Source: Pseudomonas sp. S31
GTDB lineage: Bacteria > Pseudomonadota > Gammaproteobacteria > Pseudomonadales > Pseudomonadaceae
Direction of reading: 5' to 3'
Length of the DNA stretch: 64,000 nucleotides
Assembly: GCF_016648105.1 (NCBI RefSeq)
Contig: NZ_JACVVE010000016.1
Location: forward strand, 1 to 64,000
Shown: positions 19,688-28,391 of the stretch, piece by piece
Layout of the letters: each line of letters opens with the position of its first letter
How positions within the stretch are numbered: position 1 is the stretch's first letter
The notes under the pieces: model-generated
What the model was told of the DNA's origin: nothing
Seen by the model: the letters and a program-made list of their open reading frames with translations, nothing else
The model's database searches: none
Made by a program: the position numbers and the translations under genes

Positions 19688-20139
19688 GTGACTCGATCAG
19701 TTTCCGCCCGATGACCGAGGCGGATCTGGATGCCGTGCTTAAAATCGAATATGCCGCGTTCAGTCATCCCTGGACCCGGGGGATTTTCCAGGACGCGCTC
19801 AAGTCCTACGAAGTCTGGTTGATGTTCGACGGCCAGCAACAGGTGGGCCACGGGGTGATCAACGTGATCATCGACGAGGCGCACCTGCTCAACATCACCG
19901 TCAAGCCCGAGAACCAGGGCTGCGGCCTGGGCCTGCGCCTGCTTGAGCACCTGATGGCCCGAGCCTTCCAGCTCAATGGACGCGAATGCTTCCTCGAAGT
20001 GCGCGCCAGCAACCAATCGGCCTATCGCCTGTACGAGCGCTACGGATTCAACGAGATAGGCCGCCGCCGCGATTACTACCCGATCGCCGGTGGCCGCGAA
20101 GATGCCCTGGTCATGGCTTGCACCCTGCTCGAAGAGTGA
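19684..20139 (+). CDS. rimI: Ribosomal-protein-alanine N-acetyltransferase RimI
   Basis: 151 aa GNAT enzyme: SFRPMTEADLDAVLKIEYAA at the start, LLNITVKPENQGCGLGLRLL with the acetyl-CoA pyrophosphate loop (QGCGLG), and FLEVRASNQSAYRLYERYGF with NEIGRRRDYYP at the end. It acetylates the N-terminus of ribosomal protein S18. The ATG overlaps the holD stop, so expression is coupled. Confidence 0.95.
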   Translation: MSDSISFRPMTEADLDAVLKIEYAAFSHPWTRGIFQDALKSYEVWLMFDGQQQVGHGVINVIIDEAHLLNITVKPENQGCGLGLRLLEHLMARAFQLNGRECFLEVRASNQSAYRLYERYGFNEIGRRRDYYPIAGGREDALVMACTLLEE

Positions 20140-20189
20140 CTTGACTGCTTCTCAGTGCTCGCGCGCCTGGCGCGGGCGGGGGAGGGGCG

Positions 20190-20771
20190 ATGCGCAGGAT
20201 GGTGCTGGCGGCAATGATCGTGGCGGGCGCGGCTCAGGCTGACGAGCGCGACCTGTGGATGTTCGCCCAGTGGGCGGGGGATCACCAGACTCGGCCGTTT
20301 CGCGAAATGCTGGTGGATGCCCGGCTCTACGGCGTGGTGCCGATTCACCAACTGCTGCGCTCGGCCTCGGACTGGAAGCAATGCCACGCTTCGCCGTTCG
20401 CGGTGCCGCCGGTCGGCAACTGGCCCGCAGTGCGCTCGACCCTGTCGCTGGTGCAGACCCTGGGTCGAGAGGGCATCCTGGGTGAATTCGAAGTGGTATC
20501 GGCTTACCGCGACCCGCCACTGAATCGCTGCGCCGGTGGCGCGGTGGCCAGCGCCCATACCCGCGCCTTCGCTGTCGATATCCTGTTGCCCGCCTGGGCC
20601 GATCCCAATCCATTGTGCCGGTTCTGGCAGCAGTATGGGCAGACCTGGAACATGGGCTTGGGCCGCTATCCGAGTGGGCGCATCCATCTCGATACTGCGG
20701 GTTACCGGACCTGGGGTGGCGATGGCGGTGCCGAGTCGTCGTTCTGCGTGAAGCGCAAACCGGCCGGTTAG
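20190..20771 (+). CDS. Peptidase M15-type (D-Ala-D-Ala carboxypeptidase-like) exported protein
   Basis: 193 aa. Short signal peptide MRRMVLAAMIVAGAAQA. The zinc-site pattern of peptidase M15 appears as SAHTRAFAVDIL (His and Asp) and YPSGRIHLDTAG (His), with the preceding VVSAYRDPPLNRCAGG loop typical of the M15A subgroup. Two cysteine pairs may form disulfides. A likely role is cleavage of peptidoglycan stem peptides in the periplasm; substrate is not known. It follows rimI by 50 nt. Confidence 0.8.
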   Translation: MRRMVLAAMIVAGAAQADERDLWMFAQWAGDHQTRPFREMLVDARLYGVVPIHQLLRSASDWKQCHASPFAVPPVGNWPAVRSTLSLVQTLGREGILGEFEVVSAYRDPPLNRCAGGAVASAHTRAFAVDILLPAWADPNPLCRFWQQYGQTWNMGLGRYPSGRIHLDTAGYRTWGGDGGAESSFCVKRKPAG

Positions 20772-20785
20772 TGTTTTCTGCAGGC

Positions 20786-20819
20786 AAAGAAAAAGGGCTT
20801 ACCTTGCGGTAAGCCCTTT
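20786..20819 (-). terminator. Terminator of tRNA-Met (possibly bidirectional)
   Basis: AAAGGGCTTACC and GGTAAGCCCTTT arms with a TTGC loop. On the minus strand the stem is followed by TTCTTTG after a T run, fitting termination of the leftward tRNA transcript. Confidence 0.8.
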
Positions 20820-20827
20820 GACTTGTT

Positions 20828-20904
20828 TGGTGGCTACACAGGGACTTGAACCCCGGACCCCAGCATTATGAATGCTATGCTCTAACCAACTGAGCTATGT
20901 AGCC
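20828..20904 (-). tRNA. tRNA-Met (anticodon CAT)
   Basis: The minus strand reads GGCTACATAGCTCAGTTGGT and onward as a full cloverleaf: acceptor GGCTACA/TGTAGCC, D-loop AGCTCAGTTGGTTAGAGC, anticodon loop TTCATAA between TAGCA and TGCTG, T-arm GGGGTTCAAGTCCC, and encoded CCA. The sequence type is elongator Met (no C1:A72 initiator mismatch). Confidence 0.95.
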
Positions 20905-20999
20905 GATGGCGCGCATTATTCTCTTGCGGCGCCTTGCTGTCAACACTCATTCGAAAAAAAATTTGCACGCTTTCAAAAACTTAGCCGCCGGGCACTGCT

Positions 21000-21941
21000 T
21001 CAGCGGGCGATCAGCCATTGGCCGAGCAGGCTGTGCAGTTGCAAGTGCTGCTCCGCAGCCAGCTTGGCCAGGGTTTCTTCGCTGCGGTCGAGGTTGAAGG
21101 TTCCCGATACCCGCCGATAGACGGCCTGTTCGTTCCACAGTGCCAGGCGCTGGCCCTGGTGGCCGGCAAGGCGTTCCAGCACATCGCCCAGAGGCATGTC
21201 GTGGGCTTGCAGATAACCCTTGCGCCAGGCGATTGCGGCCGCGGCGTCGGTTTTTTTCACCGCGTCGATATGGGCGTCGTTGAAGGTGACCCGTTCGCCA
21301 CTGGAAACCATGCGCTGGTCGCCGCCCTGGATGACCATGGCCTTGCCGCTCAGGACCGTCAGTTCGTTATAGCCAGCGTGCCGGGCGACCGTCAGCCGGG
21401 TGCCGTACACCTGGATGCGCGCATCGGCGACTTCGATCTCCATCGCACGGCCATCGAGCATCACTTCCACGTCGACCTGGCCCTGCACCAGGTGCAGCAG
21501 CCGGGTGCGCCCGCGCAGGTCGACGTTCATGGCGCTGGCGCTGTCCAGGTGCAGGGTCGAGCCATCGGTCAGGCGCACACTGCGCCGCTCGCCGACGTCG
21601 GTGTGCAGTTCGCTGCCCAGGCGCTGCATCAGCGGCCAGTACAGGTAGGCCAACGCGCCGAGTACCAGCAGGAACAACAGTGCCAGGCATTTGCCCAGCC
21701 GGCTGCGACGCGCCTTGATCAGCCGCGGTCGAGGGCGGGCAGGCGGTGCGGGCTGCAATTGCTGCCAGCAGGCCTCGAGCTCGGCATAGGCATGGGCATT
21801 GAGCGGGTCCTGGCACCAGGCACCGAAGGCCTGGCGCGTCTGCGCGTCGCAACCCGGCTGGCGCAGCACTGAAAACCAGCGCAGTGCCTCTTGTTGAGGA
21901 TCGGGTTGGGGCTGGGGCTGCACGGCGGACATAGGGCTCAT
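21000..21941 (-). CDS. FecR-type anti-sigma / transmembrane sensor, orphan
   Basis: 313 aa. The N-terminal FecR_N/DUF4880 region has EALRWFSVLRQPGCDAQTRQ and AYAELEACWQQL. One membrane helix (about 83-103, LALLFLLVLGALAYLYWP) precedes the periplasmic FecR domain (DVGERRSVRLTDGSTLHLDS, TVLSGKAMVIQ), then a C-terminal secretin/TonB-like domain (AIAWRKGYLQAHDMPLGDVL). Such proteins transmit a receptor signal to a cognate ECF sigma. Here no sigma gene lies upstream and no receptor downstream (tRNA-Met follows). A box resembling the one before the sigma gene at 28893 remains at 22012-22030. Start could be 21941 or 21932. Confidence 0.88.
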   Translation of the reverse strand: MSPMSAVQPQPQPDPQQEALRWFSVLRQPGCDAQTRQAFGAWCQDPLNAHAYAELEACWQQLQPAPPARPRPRLIKARRSRLGKCLALLFLLVLGALAYLYWPLMQRLGSELHTDVGERRSVRLTDGSTLHLDSASAMNVDLRGRTRLLHLVQGQVDVEVMLDGRAMEIEVADARIQVYGTRLTVARHAGYNELTVLSGKAMVIQGGDQRMVSSGERVTFNDAHIDAVKKTDAAAAIAWRKGYLQAHDMPLGDVLERLAGHQGQRLALWNEQAVYRRVSGTFNLDRSEETLAKLAAEQHLQLHSLLGQWLIAR

Positions 21942-22011
21942 GGCGACGGCTCGCTGAAGGTGGGCGTTTCGCCCAGCGATAACGGAGTGACAGGCTGAGG
22001 ATGCTAAATAT

Positions 22012-22030
22012 ATTGAGAACCATTTACAAG
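22012..22030 (-). promoter_or_regulatory. Candidate Fur box upstream of the orphan FecR gene
   Basis: ATTGAGAACCATTTACAAG on the plus strand. It agrees at 16 of 19 positions with ATTGAGAACTATTCACAAT, found on the minus strand ahead of the sigma gene at 28893. Fur-like inverted-repeat character; binding not tested. Confidence 0.5.
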
Positions 22031-22121
22031 TATGTAGGGCGTGAGCGGCAAATAAAGGTAGCTATGTATCTATTTGTTTCCCGATAATCGGATCCCAACC
22101 CGCGGACGGAGAACAAAGCCA

Positions 22122-23336
22122 ATGGCGATCAGCAGCGCCTCCTCGGCTTCAACCAACGGCACGGCCAGCCAGGCCAGCCCGTTGGTGATGCGCATCATCA
22201 CCTTCTGTGCCCTGGCGCACCTGACCAACGACTTGATCCAGTCGGTGCTGCCAGCGATCTACCCGATGCTCAAGGCCAGCTACAACCTGAGCTTCGCGCA
22301 GATTGGCATGATCACCCTGACATTCCAGATCACCGCTTCGCTGCTGCAGCCGTGGGTCGGTTTCTTCACCGATCGTCGGCCCACGCCAAACCTGCTGCCG
22401 GTCGGCACGTTGTGCACCTTGGTCGGCATCGTGATGCTGGCGTTCGTCGGCAGTTTCCCGATGATCCTGCTGGCCTCGGCACTGGTGGGCATCGGCTCGT
22501 CCACCTTCCACCCGGAAACCTCGCGGATTGCCCGGCTGGCGTCCGGTGGGCGTTTCGGCCTGGCCCAGTCGACCTTCCAGGTGGGCGGCAACACCGGTTC
22601 CGCGCTGGGCCCGCTGCTGGCGGCGGCCATCGTCATTCCTTTCGGCCAGACCCATGTGGCCTGGTTCGGCGTGGTCGGCCTGGCGTTCTTCGGGGTGACC
22701 TTGATGCTGCGCCGCTGGTACAAGGAACACCTCAACCAGGCCAAGGCGCGCAAGGTGGTGCAGGCGACCCATGGCATCTCCCGTCAACGGGTGATCGCGG
22801 CATTGATCGTGCTGGGGCTGCTGGTGTTCTCCAAGTACTTCTACATGGCCAGCTTCACCAGTTACTTCACCTTCTACCTGATCGAGAAGTTCCAGCTCTC
22901 GGTGGCCAGCTCCCAGCTGCACCTGTTCCTGTTCCTTGGCGCGGTGGCGGCCGGGACCTTCTTTGGCGGGCCGATCGGTGACCGTATCGGGCGCAAGGCG
23001 GTGATCTGGTTCTCGATCCTGGGCGTGGCCCCGTTCACCCTGGCATTGCCCTACGCCGACCTGTTCTGGACCACCGTGCTCAGCGTGGTGATCGGCTTCG
23101 TTCTGGCCTCGGCGTTTTCCGCCATCGTGGTCTATGCCCAGGAGCTGGTGCCTGGCAGCGTGGGCATGATCGCCGGGATCTTCTTCGGCCTGATGTTCGG
23201 CTTCGGCGGCATCGGTGCGGCGCTGCTGGGCTACCTGGCGGACCTGCGCGGGATCGAGTATGTGTATGGGCTGTGCTCGTTCCTGCCATTGTTCGGCTTG
23301 CTGGCGGTGTTCCTGCCCAATACCAGCAAGCGCTGA
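22122..23336 (+). CDS. MFS transporter, fosmidomycin-resistance (Fsr) type
   Basis: 404 aa with about 12 membrane helices. The first loops contain ITFCALAHLTNDLIQSVLPA and GFFTDRRPTPNLLPVG, the Fsr-like MFS signature; HPETSRIARLASGGRFGLAQ between helices 4 and 5 is also typical. Start at 22122 with ACGGAGAA upstream; an earlier in-frame GTG/ATG lacks a ribosome binding site. Substrate unknown; in E. coli Fsr exports fosmidomycin. Divergent from the orphan FecR gene. Confidence 0.9.
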   Translation: MAISSASSASTNGTASQASPLVMRIITFCALAHLTNDLIQSVLPAIYPMLKASYNLSFAQIGMITLTFQITASLLQPWVGFFTDRRPTPNLLPVGTLCTLVGIVMLAFVGSFPMILLASALVGIGSSTFHPETSRIARLASGGRFGLAQSTFQVGGNTGSALGPLLAAAIVIPFGQTHVAWFGVVGLAFFGVTLMLRRWYKEHLNQAKARKVVQATHGISRQRVIAALIVLGLLVFSKYFYMASFTSYFTFYLIEKFQLSVASSQLHLFLFLGAVAAGTFFGGPIGDRIGRKAVIWFSILGVAPFTLALPYADLFWTTVLSVVIGFVLASAFSAIVVYAQELVPGSVGMIAGIFFGLMFGFGGIGAALLGYLADLRGIEYVYGLCSFLPLFGLLAVFLPNTSKR

Positions 23337-23435
23337 GATCGCTGGGGCTGCTTTGCAGCCCATGGCATTTGACGATAGTGGCACCCTTCGCCTAGAGTGC
23401 CGCCTCTTCCAAACCCTTCCATAGCAGCCACCGCA

Positions 23436-23579
23436 ATGCGCCGTATCCAGTCCCTACCTCGCACCCGCCAGCCTGCCCTGCAGGCCCTGCGTCGTGCCTG
23501 GCCGAGCGACACGGTACTGAAGCGGCGGCGCAGCGTGCTGTTCGCCTTCACCTTCTCGCCACACTTCGGCCTGATCTGA
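23436..23579 (+). CDS. Possible 47-aa leader peptide upstream of the second MFS gene
   Basis: Starts ATGCGCCGTATCCAG and encodes a very basic peptide (11 Arg, 1 Lys) that ends LFAFTFSPHFGLI with four TTC phenylalanine codons in its last 12. It stops 69 nt before the next MFS start. No strong ribosome binding site is seen and I recognise no family. It could be a regulatory leader peptide, a small protein or chance. Listed because the 300-nt gap otherwise holds nothing. Confidence 0.3.
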   Translation: MRRIQSLPRTRQPALQALRRAWPSDTVLKRRRSVLFAFTFSPHFGLI

Positions 23580-23648
23580 CCCCGCCCGCGCGTCGTCCGC
23601 CTGGGCGTCTGCATTTGCGCGTCTTTTCAGTTGTCGAGGAAGTGGTAC

Positions 23649-24809
23649 ATGAACATGCGTTTGCTGGCGGGCTTGTTGTTCGCCGTGTCGGTGGTGGGCT
23701 TCAGCCTGGGGGCCAGCCTGCCGCTGGTATCGTTGCGCCTGCACGAGGCCGGGGCCGGAACCCTGGAGATCGGCGTCATCTCGGCGATTCCCGCCGCAGG
23801 CATGATGCTGTCGGCGTTCCTGGTCGACGCCTGTTGCCGCTACCTGACCCGGCGCACCATCTACCTGCTGTGCTTCAGCCTGTGCACCGTCAGCATCGCC
23901 TTGCTCGAGTCGGCGTTCGATTCGCTGTGGCTGTTGGCGGTGTTGCGCCTTGGGCTGGGTCTTGGTATGGGCATCGCGATCATCCTTGGCGAGTCCTGGG
24001 TCAACGAGCTGTGCCCGGACCACAACCGCGGCAAGATCATGGCCTTGTACGCCACCAGCTTCACTGGCTTCCAGGTGCTTGGCCCGGCGTTGTTGGCGCT
24101 GCTCGGTGCCGACAGCCCATGGATCATCGGCGTGGTCACCGCCTGCTATGGCCTGGCCCTGCTGTGCATCCTGCTGACGGTGCCCAACGATCATGTGGAG
24201 CATGGCGAGGAGGGTGACAAGAGCTTCGGCCTGGCCGGCTTCTTCCGCGTGGCCCCGGCGCTATGCGTGGCGGTGCTGTTCTTTTCCTTCTTCGATGCCG
24301 TGGTGCTGTCGCTGCTGCCGGTGTACGCCAGCAGCCATGGTTTCGCCGTGGGCGTCGCGGCGTTGATGGTGACGGTAGTGTTCGCCGGTGACATGGTGTT
24401 CCAGTTGCCGCTCGGCTGGCTGGCCGACCGCGTCGAACGCACCGGGTTGCACCTGGTGTGCGGGTTGGTGGCGATGGCCATTGGCATCGCCTTGCCCTGG
24501 CTGCTGGACGTGGCCTGGCTGCTGTGGCCGATGCTGGTGCTGCTGGGAGCTGTGGCAGGGGCCATCTATACCTTGGCGCTGGTGTTGATTGGCCAGCGTT
24601 TCAAAGGCCAGGACCTGGTCACGGCGAATGCCAGCGTGGGTTTGCTGTGGGGTGTGGGCAGCCTGGTCGGGCCACTGGTCAGTGGTGCGGCGATGGACGT
24701 GGCGCCCCATGGCCTGCCGATGGCGCTGGCGTTGATGGCGGGATTGTTCGTGTGTTTCGCCCGGCAGTCGTATCGGCGGGCGGGGCGGTTGCCGGCGGTG
24801 GTGGATTGA
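23649..24809 (+). CDS. MFS transporter (YcaD-like)
   Basis: 386 aa with about 12 hydrophobic helices. The first reads LLAGLLFAVSVVGFSLGASL; the mid-loop LGESWVNELCPDHNRGKIMA is characteristic of the YcaD/MFS-1 family. Start at 23649 is supported by GAGGAAG 7 nt upstream; a TTG further up lacks this. Substrate unknown. It lies downstream of the Fsr-like gene on the same strand, and a palindrome follows. Confidence 0.88.
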   Translation: MNMRLLAGLLFAVSVVGFSLGASLPLVSLRLHEAGAGTLEIGVISAIPAAGMMLSAFLVDACCRYLTRRTIYLLCFSLCTVSIALLESAFDSLWLLAVLRLGLGLGMGIAIILGESWVNELCPDHNRGKIMALYATSFTGFQVLGPALLALLGADSPWIIGVVTACYGLALLCILLTVPNDHVEHGEEGDKSFGLAGFFRVAPALCVAVLFFSFFDAVVLSLLPVYASSHGFAVGVAALMVTVVFAGDMVFQLPLGWLADRVERTGLHLVCGLVAMAIGIALPWLLDVAWLLWPMLVLLGAVAGAIYTLALVLIGQRFKGQDLVTANASVGLLWGVGSLVGPLVSGAAMDVAPHGLPMALALMAGLFVCFARQSYRRAGRLPAVVD

Positions 24810-24828
24810 GGCATTTGGGCTGTCTGCA

Positions 24829-24865
24829 CCGGCCTCTTCGCGCCGAACCGCCGCGAAGAGGCCGG
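24829..24865. repeat. REP-like palindrome between convergent genes
   Basis: CCGGCCTCTTCGCG and CGCGAAGAGGCCGG arms (14 bp, perfect) with a 9-nt loop, placed between the convergent MFS and TonB-receptor genes. It could serve as a bidirectional terminator. Confidence 0.75.
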
Positions 24866-24880
24866 GACAGGCAACCGCGA

Positions 24881-27337
24881 TCAGAAGCTCGCGCGCAAGG
24901 TCACCGACATGTTGCGCGGGTCCCCCCAGTAATACCCGGTCGCCGTGGTGCCGATCTGCCGGTAGTACTTGCGATCGAAAATATTGTTGGCGTTCAACTG
25001 CACCGAATAGTTGTCGTTGAACCGGTAGCTGGCCATGGCGTTGTACACCGCGTAGCCCGACTGGGTGGCCTTGGCCGTGCCGCTCTTGCTGTAGATGTCG
25101 CTCTGCGCCTGCACGCCGCCGCCAATGGTCCAGGCATCCAGCGCACCGGGCAGGCGGTAGCTGGTGAACAGGCGCAGCATGTGCTCGGGGTCGGTGGTAC
25201 GGAGGGCATTGCCGTTGGTTTCGGCGGTGTTCTTCACGTACTCGGTGGTGTTGTAGGTGTAGCCACCGGTGAGCTGCCAGCCCGGCAGCACCTCGCCGGA
25301 GATCTCCAGGTCGACGCCTTCGCTGCGGCTTTTGCCCGAAGCGATCTTGCAATAGCCGGTGCCGCCGTTGCAGCCGATCGGCACCGACAGGTCATCGATC
25401 GGCGTGCCTACCTGGTTGATGCGGAAGTACGCCAGCGACGCATTCAGCCGACCCTCGTAGAACTCGCCCTTGATCCCGGTCTCGTAAGCCTCGCCGACGA
25501 TCGGGTCGAGCACCTTGTTGTTCTTGTCGACCACCGTCTGTGGGTTGAATATCTCGGTGTAGCTGGCATACACGCTGAAATTGTCATCGAGGTCGTAGAT
25601 CAGTGCGGCGTACGGCACGATCTTCTCGTCGACGCTGAATTTGCCATTGGCGCCGGTGTTGTTTTCCTGCTCGTAGTCGTACCAGTTGGCGCGCGCGCCG
25701 ATGATCGCGGTGAGCGGGTCGGCCAGCGAGATACGCCAGGTCGCATGCACCGCTTCCTGGGTGGTGCGGGTGCGCACCGGGTGCGGGATATCGGTGATGG
25801 TCGGCTCGGCCAGGCTGGTCTTCGGGTCCCATTCGCGGATATCGAAGACGTCCGAGAACACCACGCGGTTGGTGCCGGAGGCGTACGAATCGTTGCGGAT
25901 CCGCTCCACACCGACCATCAGCTCATGGGTGCGGCCGAACAGTGCGAAGGGGCCGTTGAGCGTGGCACTGAGGTTGTTCTGCAGGCTCTCGCCGCCATCG
26001 CCCTCGGTCACCTGGTAGTTCATCAGGTAGGGGTTGGTGGTGCTGGCGCGGGTCATGTAGGTCTGCTTGAAACCGTTGTTGTCCAGCTCGAAGTGGCTAC
26101 GCAGGGCCATCAGCTTGAGCGTCCAATCGTTGTCGAAACGGTGCTCGAGCTCGGCGTAGGTGTTCAGGTTGCTGCGGTCCCAGCGGTTCCATTCGGCGCC
26201 CAGGTAGGTGCTGCGCCCCAGATCCAGCGGCGAGCCGTCGAAATCGGCGGGCAGGTTGCCCCAGGCGCCGGTGGCGTCGAGCTTGGTCCACTCCAGGCCG
26301 GTGGTCAGGGTGGTGCGTTCGTCCAGGTCGAAGGCCAGGGAGCCGGCGAAGGCTTCCTTGCGCTCCATGCGCGAATCCTGGAACAGGTCGCGGTCGTCGT
26401 GTACGGCGATCACCCGGCCGCGCACGTTGCCGGTTTCGGTCAGCGGCCCGGAAATGTCGGCCACATAGCGCTGCGCGTTCCACGAGCCCAGGGTCACCGT
26501 GCCGGAAGCCTGGAAGTCATAGGTCGGGCGCTTGCGCACCAGGTTGACCGTGCCCGACGGGTTGCCGGCGCCGCGCAGCATGCCTGTGGCGCCGCGCAGC
26601 ACTTCGGCGCGGTCGATGAAGGCAGAGTCGCTCTGGATGAACGAGCCGCCGCCACTGCTCTGCACCACGGTGGCGCCGTCGTACTGGATGGCGTCGATCT
26701 GGAAGCCGCGTGAGTAGTACTGCACGCGCTCGCTGTCGGTGTAGTTCACCACCACCCCAGGGGTCTGCTCCAGCAGGTTGGTGAGGTTGGTGATGTTCTG
26801 GTCTTCGATGCGCTGGCGGGTGATCACGCTCACCGACTGCGGGGTGTGGCGCAGGGTTTGCGGCATCTTGCCGATGGTCACCGCGCCGGTGGTGTAGGAA
26901 CCGCTGTGCTCGGTGGTTTCGCCCAGACGGTTGCTGGAGATGCTGGTGGCGCCCAGCTCGAGGGCGCTGCCGGCGTCCATGGCGGGAATCAGCAAGAAGC
27001 TGTTGTCGCCTTCCTGCTGCACCTGCACGTCGCTGCCCTGGAGCAGGATCGACAGCGCTTCGGCACCTTCATGGCGGCCCTGCACCCCTCGGGTGGTCTT
27101 GCCTTGCAGGCCGCTGGCGTCGAATGACAGGCTGAGCCCGCCTTGGCGCGCCAGTTGATCCAGGGCCGGGGCCAAGGGACCGGCCGGGATGTTCCAGTCG
27201 ATCTGTTGATGCTGGCCAGCGGGCGCTGCCAGGGTCATGGCCGGCAATGCCAGGCCGCTGCCAAGGCCGAGGCCGAACACGGCGGCGCGCACGGCATGGC
27301 GCAGCGTGGCGTTGCAAGGGGAAAACGGGTGAATCAT
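24881..27337 (-). CDS. TonB-dependent siderophore receptor/transducer
   Basis: 818 aa. Signal peptide to about residue 38 (LALPAMTLAAPA). An STN signalling domain (about 45-118: IDWNIPAGPLAPALDQLARQ, LLQGSDVQVQQEG) marks it as a transducer that talks to FecR. The plug follows (TPQSVSVITRQRIEDQNITN, VVVNYTDSERVQYYSRGFQI), then a 22-strand barrel ending MSVTLRASF with terminal Phe. FpvA/FoxA-like; the ligand siderophore cannot be told. Third gene of a sigma-FecR-receptor module, 97 nt after fecR. Confidence 0.92.
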   Translation of the reverse strand: MIHPFSPCNATLRHAVRAAVFGLGLGSGLALPAMTLAAPAGQHQQIDWNIPAGPLAPALDQLARQGGLSLSFDASGLQGKTTRGVQGRHEGAEALSILLQGSDVQVQQEGDNSFLLIPAMDAGSALELGATSISSNRLGETTEHSGSYTTGAVTIGKMPQTLRHTPQSVSVITRQRIEDQNITNLTNLLEQTPGVVVNYTDSERVQYYSRGFQIDAIQYDGATVVQSSGGGSFIQSDSAFIDRAEVLRGATGMLRGAGNPSGTVNLVRKRPTYDFQASGTVTLGSWNAQRYVADISGPLTETGNVRGRVIAVHDDRDLFQDSRMERKEAFAGSLAFDLDERTTLTTGLEWTKLDATGAWGNLPADFDGSPLDLGRSTYLGAEWNRWDRSNLNTYAELEHRFDNDWTLKLMALRSHFELDNNGFKQTYMTRASTTNPYLMNYQVTEGDGGESLQNNLSATLNGPFALFGRTHELMVGVERIRNDSYASGTNRVVFSDVFDIREWDPKTSLAEPTITDIPHPVRTRTTQEAVHATWRISLADPLTAIIGARANWYDYEQENNTGANGKFSVDEKIVPYAALIYDLDDNFSVYASYTEIFNPQTVVDKNNKVLDPIVGEAYETGIKGEFYEGRLNASLAYFRINQVGTPIDDLSVPIGCNGGTGYCKIASGKSRSEGVDLEISGEVLPGWQLTGGYTYNTTEYVKNTAETNGNALRTTDPEHMLRLFTSYRLPGALDAWTIGGGVQAQSDIYSKSGTAKATQSGYAVYNAMASYRFNDNYSVQLNANNIFDRKYYRQIGTTATGYYWGDPRNMSVTLRASF

Positions 27338-27399
27338 GGACCGCTCCTGAAGGTTTCGTAGACCACTTTTCGGGCTTTGTTCCCTTCAGGCCGCACGAG

Positions 27400-27436
27400 A
27401 ATGAGATTCCACCTCATTCTTTTTCAGATTTTTTTC
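27400..27436 (-). promoter_or_regulatory. Candidate ECF-sigma promoter of the receptor gene
   Basis: The minus strand carries GAAAAAAATCT (27436-27426) and, 17 nt on, AATCTCATT (27408-27400). A7-8 TCT and AATCTCATT also occur at 38965-38980, at similar distance (63-69 nt) before the second receptor gene. A perfect 8-bp palindrome AGAATGAG/CTCATTCT overlaps. Interpretation as a FecI-type promoter is inference. Confidence 0.35.
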
Positions 27437-28391
27437 ACGCGGCACCGATGCTGACCCAGTAGCGGGTGCGGTAGTCGATACGTACCGGCAGGCTGCGCGC
27501 CAGTAATTGCAGGATCTGTTCGGTATCACCTAGCTGGTAGGTGCCGGACACTTTCAGCTCGGCTACTTCCGGGGCGCAGCGCAGCAGGCCGGGGCGATAG
27601 CGCGACAGTTCGCTGACGAACTCGGCCAGTGGCATCTGTTGCACGCTGAGCACGCCGTCGGTCCAGCCCCAGGGGTCTGCGTGCAGGTCGGTCAGCGGGT
27701 GGGCCTCGCCCGCCGCGACCTGCAGGACTTCGCCGGCACCCACCCGACGCGCGGCGGGAGAGTGGGGAAACAACGTGACCTCGCCCCGGCGAACCGCCAG
27801 CAGCAGGCCCCGGTCGTTTTCACGCAGCAGCAATTGGCCGTTGCGGGTGCCCAGCGCGCCGAAACGGGTGTTGACCTGGAACGGGCGATTGTCTGCGGCA
27901 TTGCTGTCCAGGCTCACCTCGCCACGTACCAGGGTCAGTTCGCGCTGCTCGGCGCTGTAGCGCAGGTCGATGGCGCTGGCCGTGTTGAGCTGGATGCGGC
28001 TGCCATCGCTGCCCTGTACCTGCCGGCGCTCGCCGGTGGCGGTGCTGCTGTCGGCCAGCAGCGCTGGCAGGCCCAGCGGTTCGCGGGCAGCCCAGCCGAG
28101 GCTGCCGCCCACTGCCAGCACGGCCAGCAGCTTGAGGTGGTCGCGCCGGCTGATGCGCTGGCGCTGGCTGCCGTCGAGGGTGTGCCGGGCCAATTCGCTG
28201 GGCAACCCAGCCAGTTCGTCGCTGAGGCTGCTGACCCGTTGCCAGGCATGGGCGTGCTGCGGATGGCTGGCCAGCCAGTGCTGGAACTGCTGCAGAGTAC
28301 CCGGGCTGGGGCTGTCGAAGCGCAACTTGACCAGCCATTCGATGGCCTGGTCGACCTGGGCCTGGGCCGGATTGTGGTCAGTGTTCGGCAT
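27435..28391 (-). CDS. FecR-type anti-sigma factor / transmembrane regulator
   Basis: 318 aa. N-terminal FecR_N (AIEWLVKLRFDSPSPGTLQQ, HAHAWQRVSSLSDEL), a weak membrane helix (LKLLAVLAVGGSLGWAA, about 87-103), the FecR domain (TGERRQVQGSDGSRIQLNTA, LVRGEVSL) and a C-terminal domain (LLRCAPEVAELKVSGTYQLG). The start overlaps the sigma gene end by 14 nt. It should sequester or activate its sigma partner according to receptor occupancy. Its sequence is paralogous to the FecR at 37929. Confidence 0.92.
   Translation of the reverse strand: MPNTDHNPAQAQVDQAIEWLVKLRFDSPSPGTLQQFQHWLASHPQHAHAWQRVSSLSDELAGLPSELARHTLDGSQRQRISRRDHLKLLAVLAVGGSLGWAAREPLGLPALLADSSTATGERRQVQGSDGSRIQLNTASAIDLRYSAEQRELTLVRGEVSLDSNAADNRPFQVNTRFGALGTRNGQLLLRENDRGLLLAVRRGEVTLFPHSPAARRVGAGEVLQVAAGEAHPLTDLHADPWGWTDGVLSVQQMPLAEFVSELSRYRPGLLRCAPEVAELKVSGTYQLGDTEQILQLLARSLPVRIDYRTRYWVSIGAA

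Noticed and set aside
24458-26713. 751-codon open frame on the plus strand
   Set aside because: Antisense to the TonB receptor and overlapping the MFS gene; low-complexity Gly/Val/Ala translation with no start signal.
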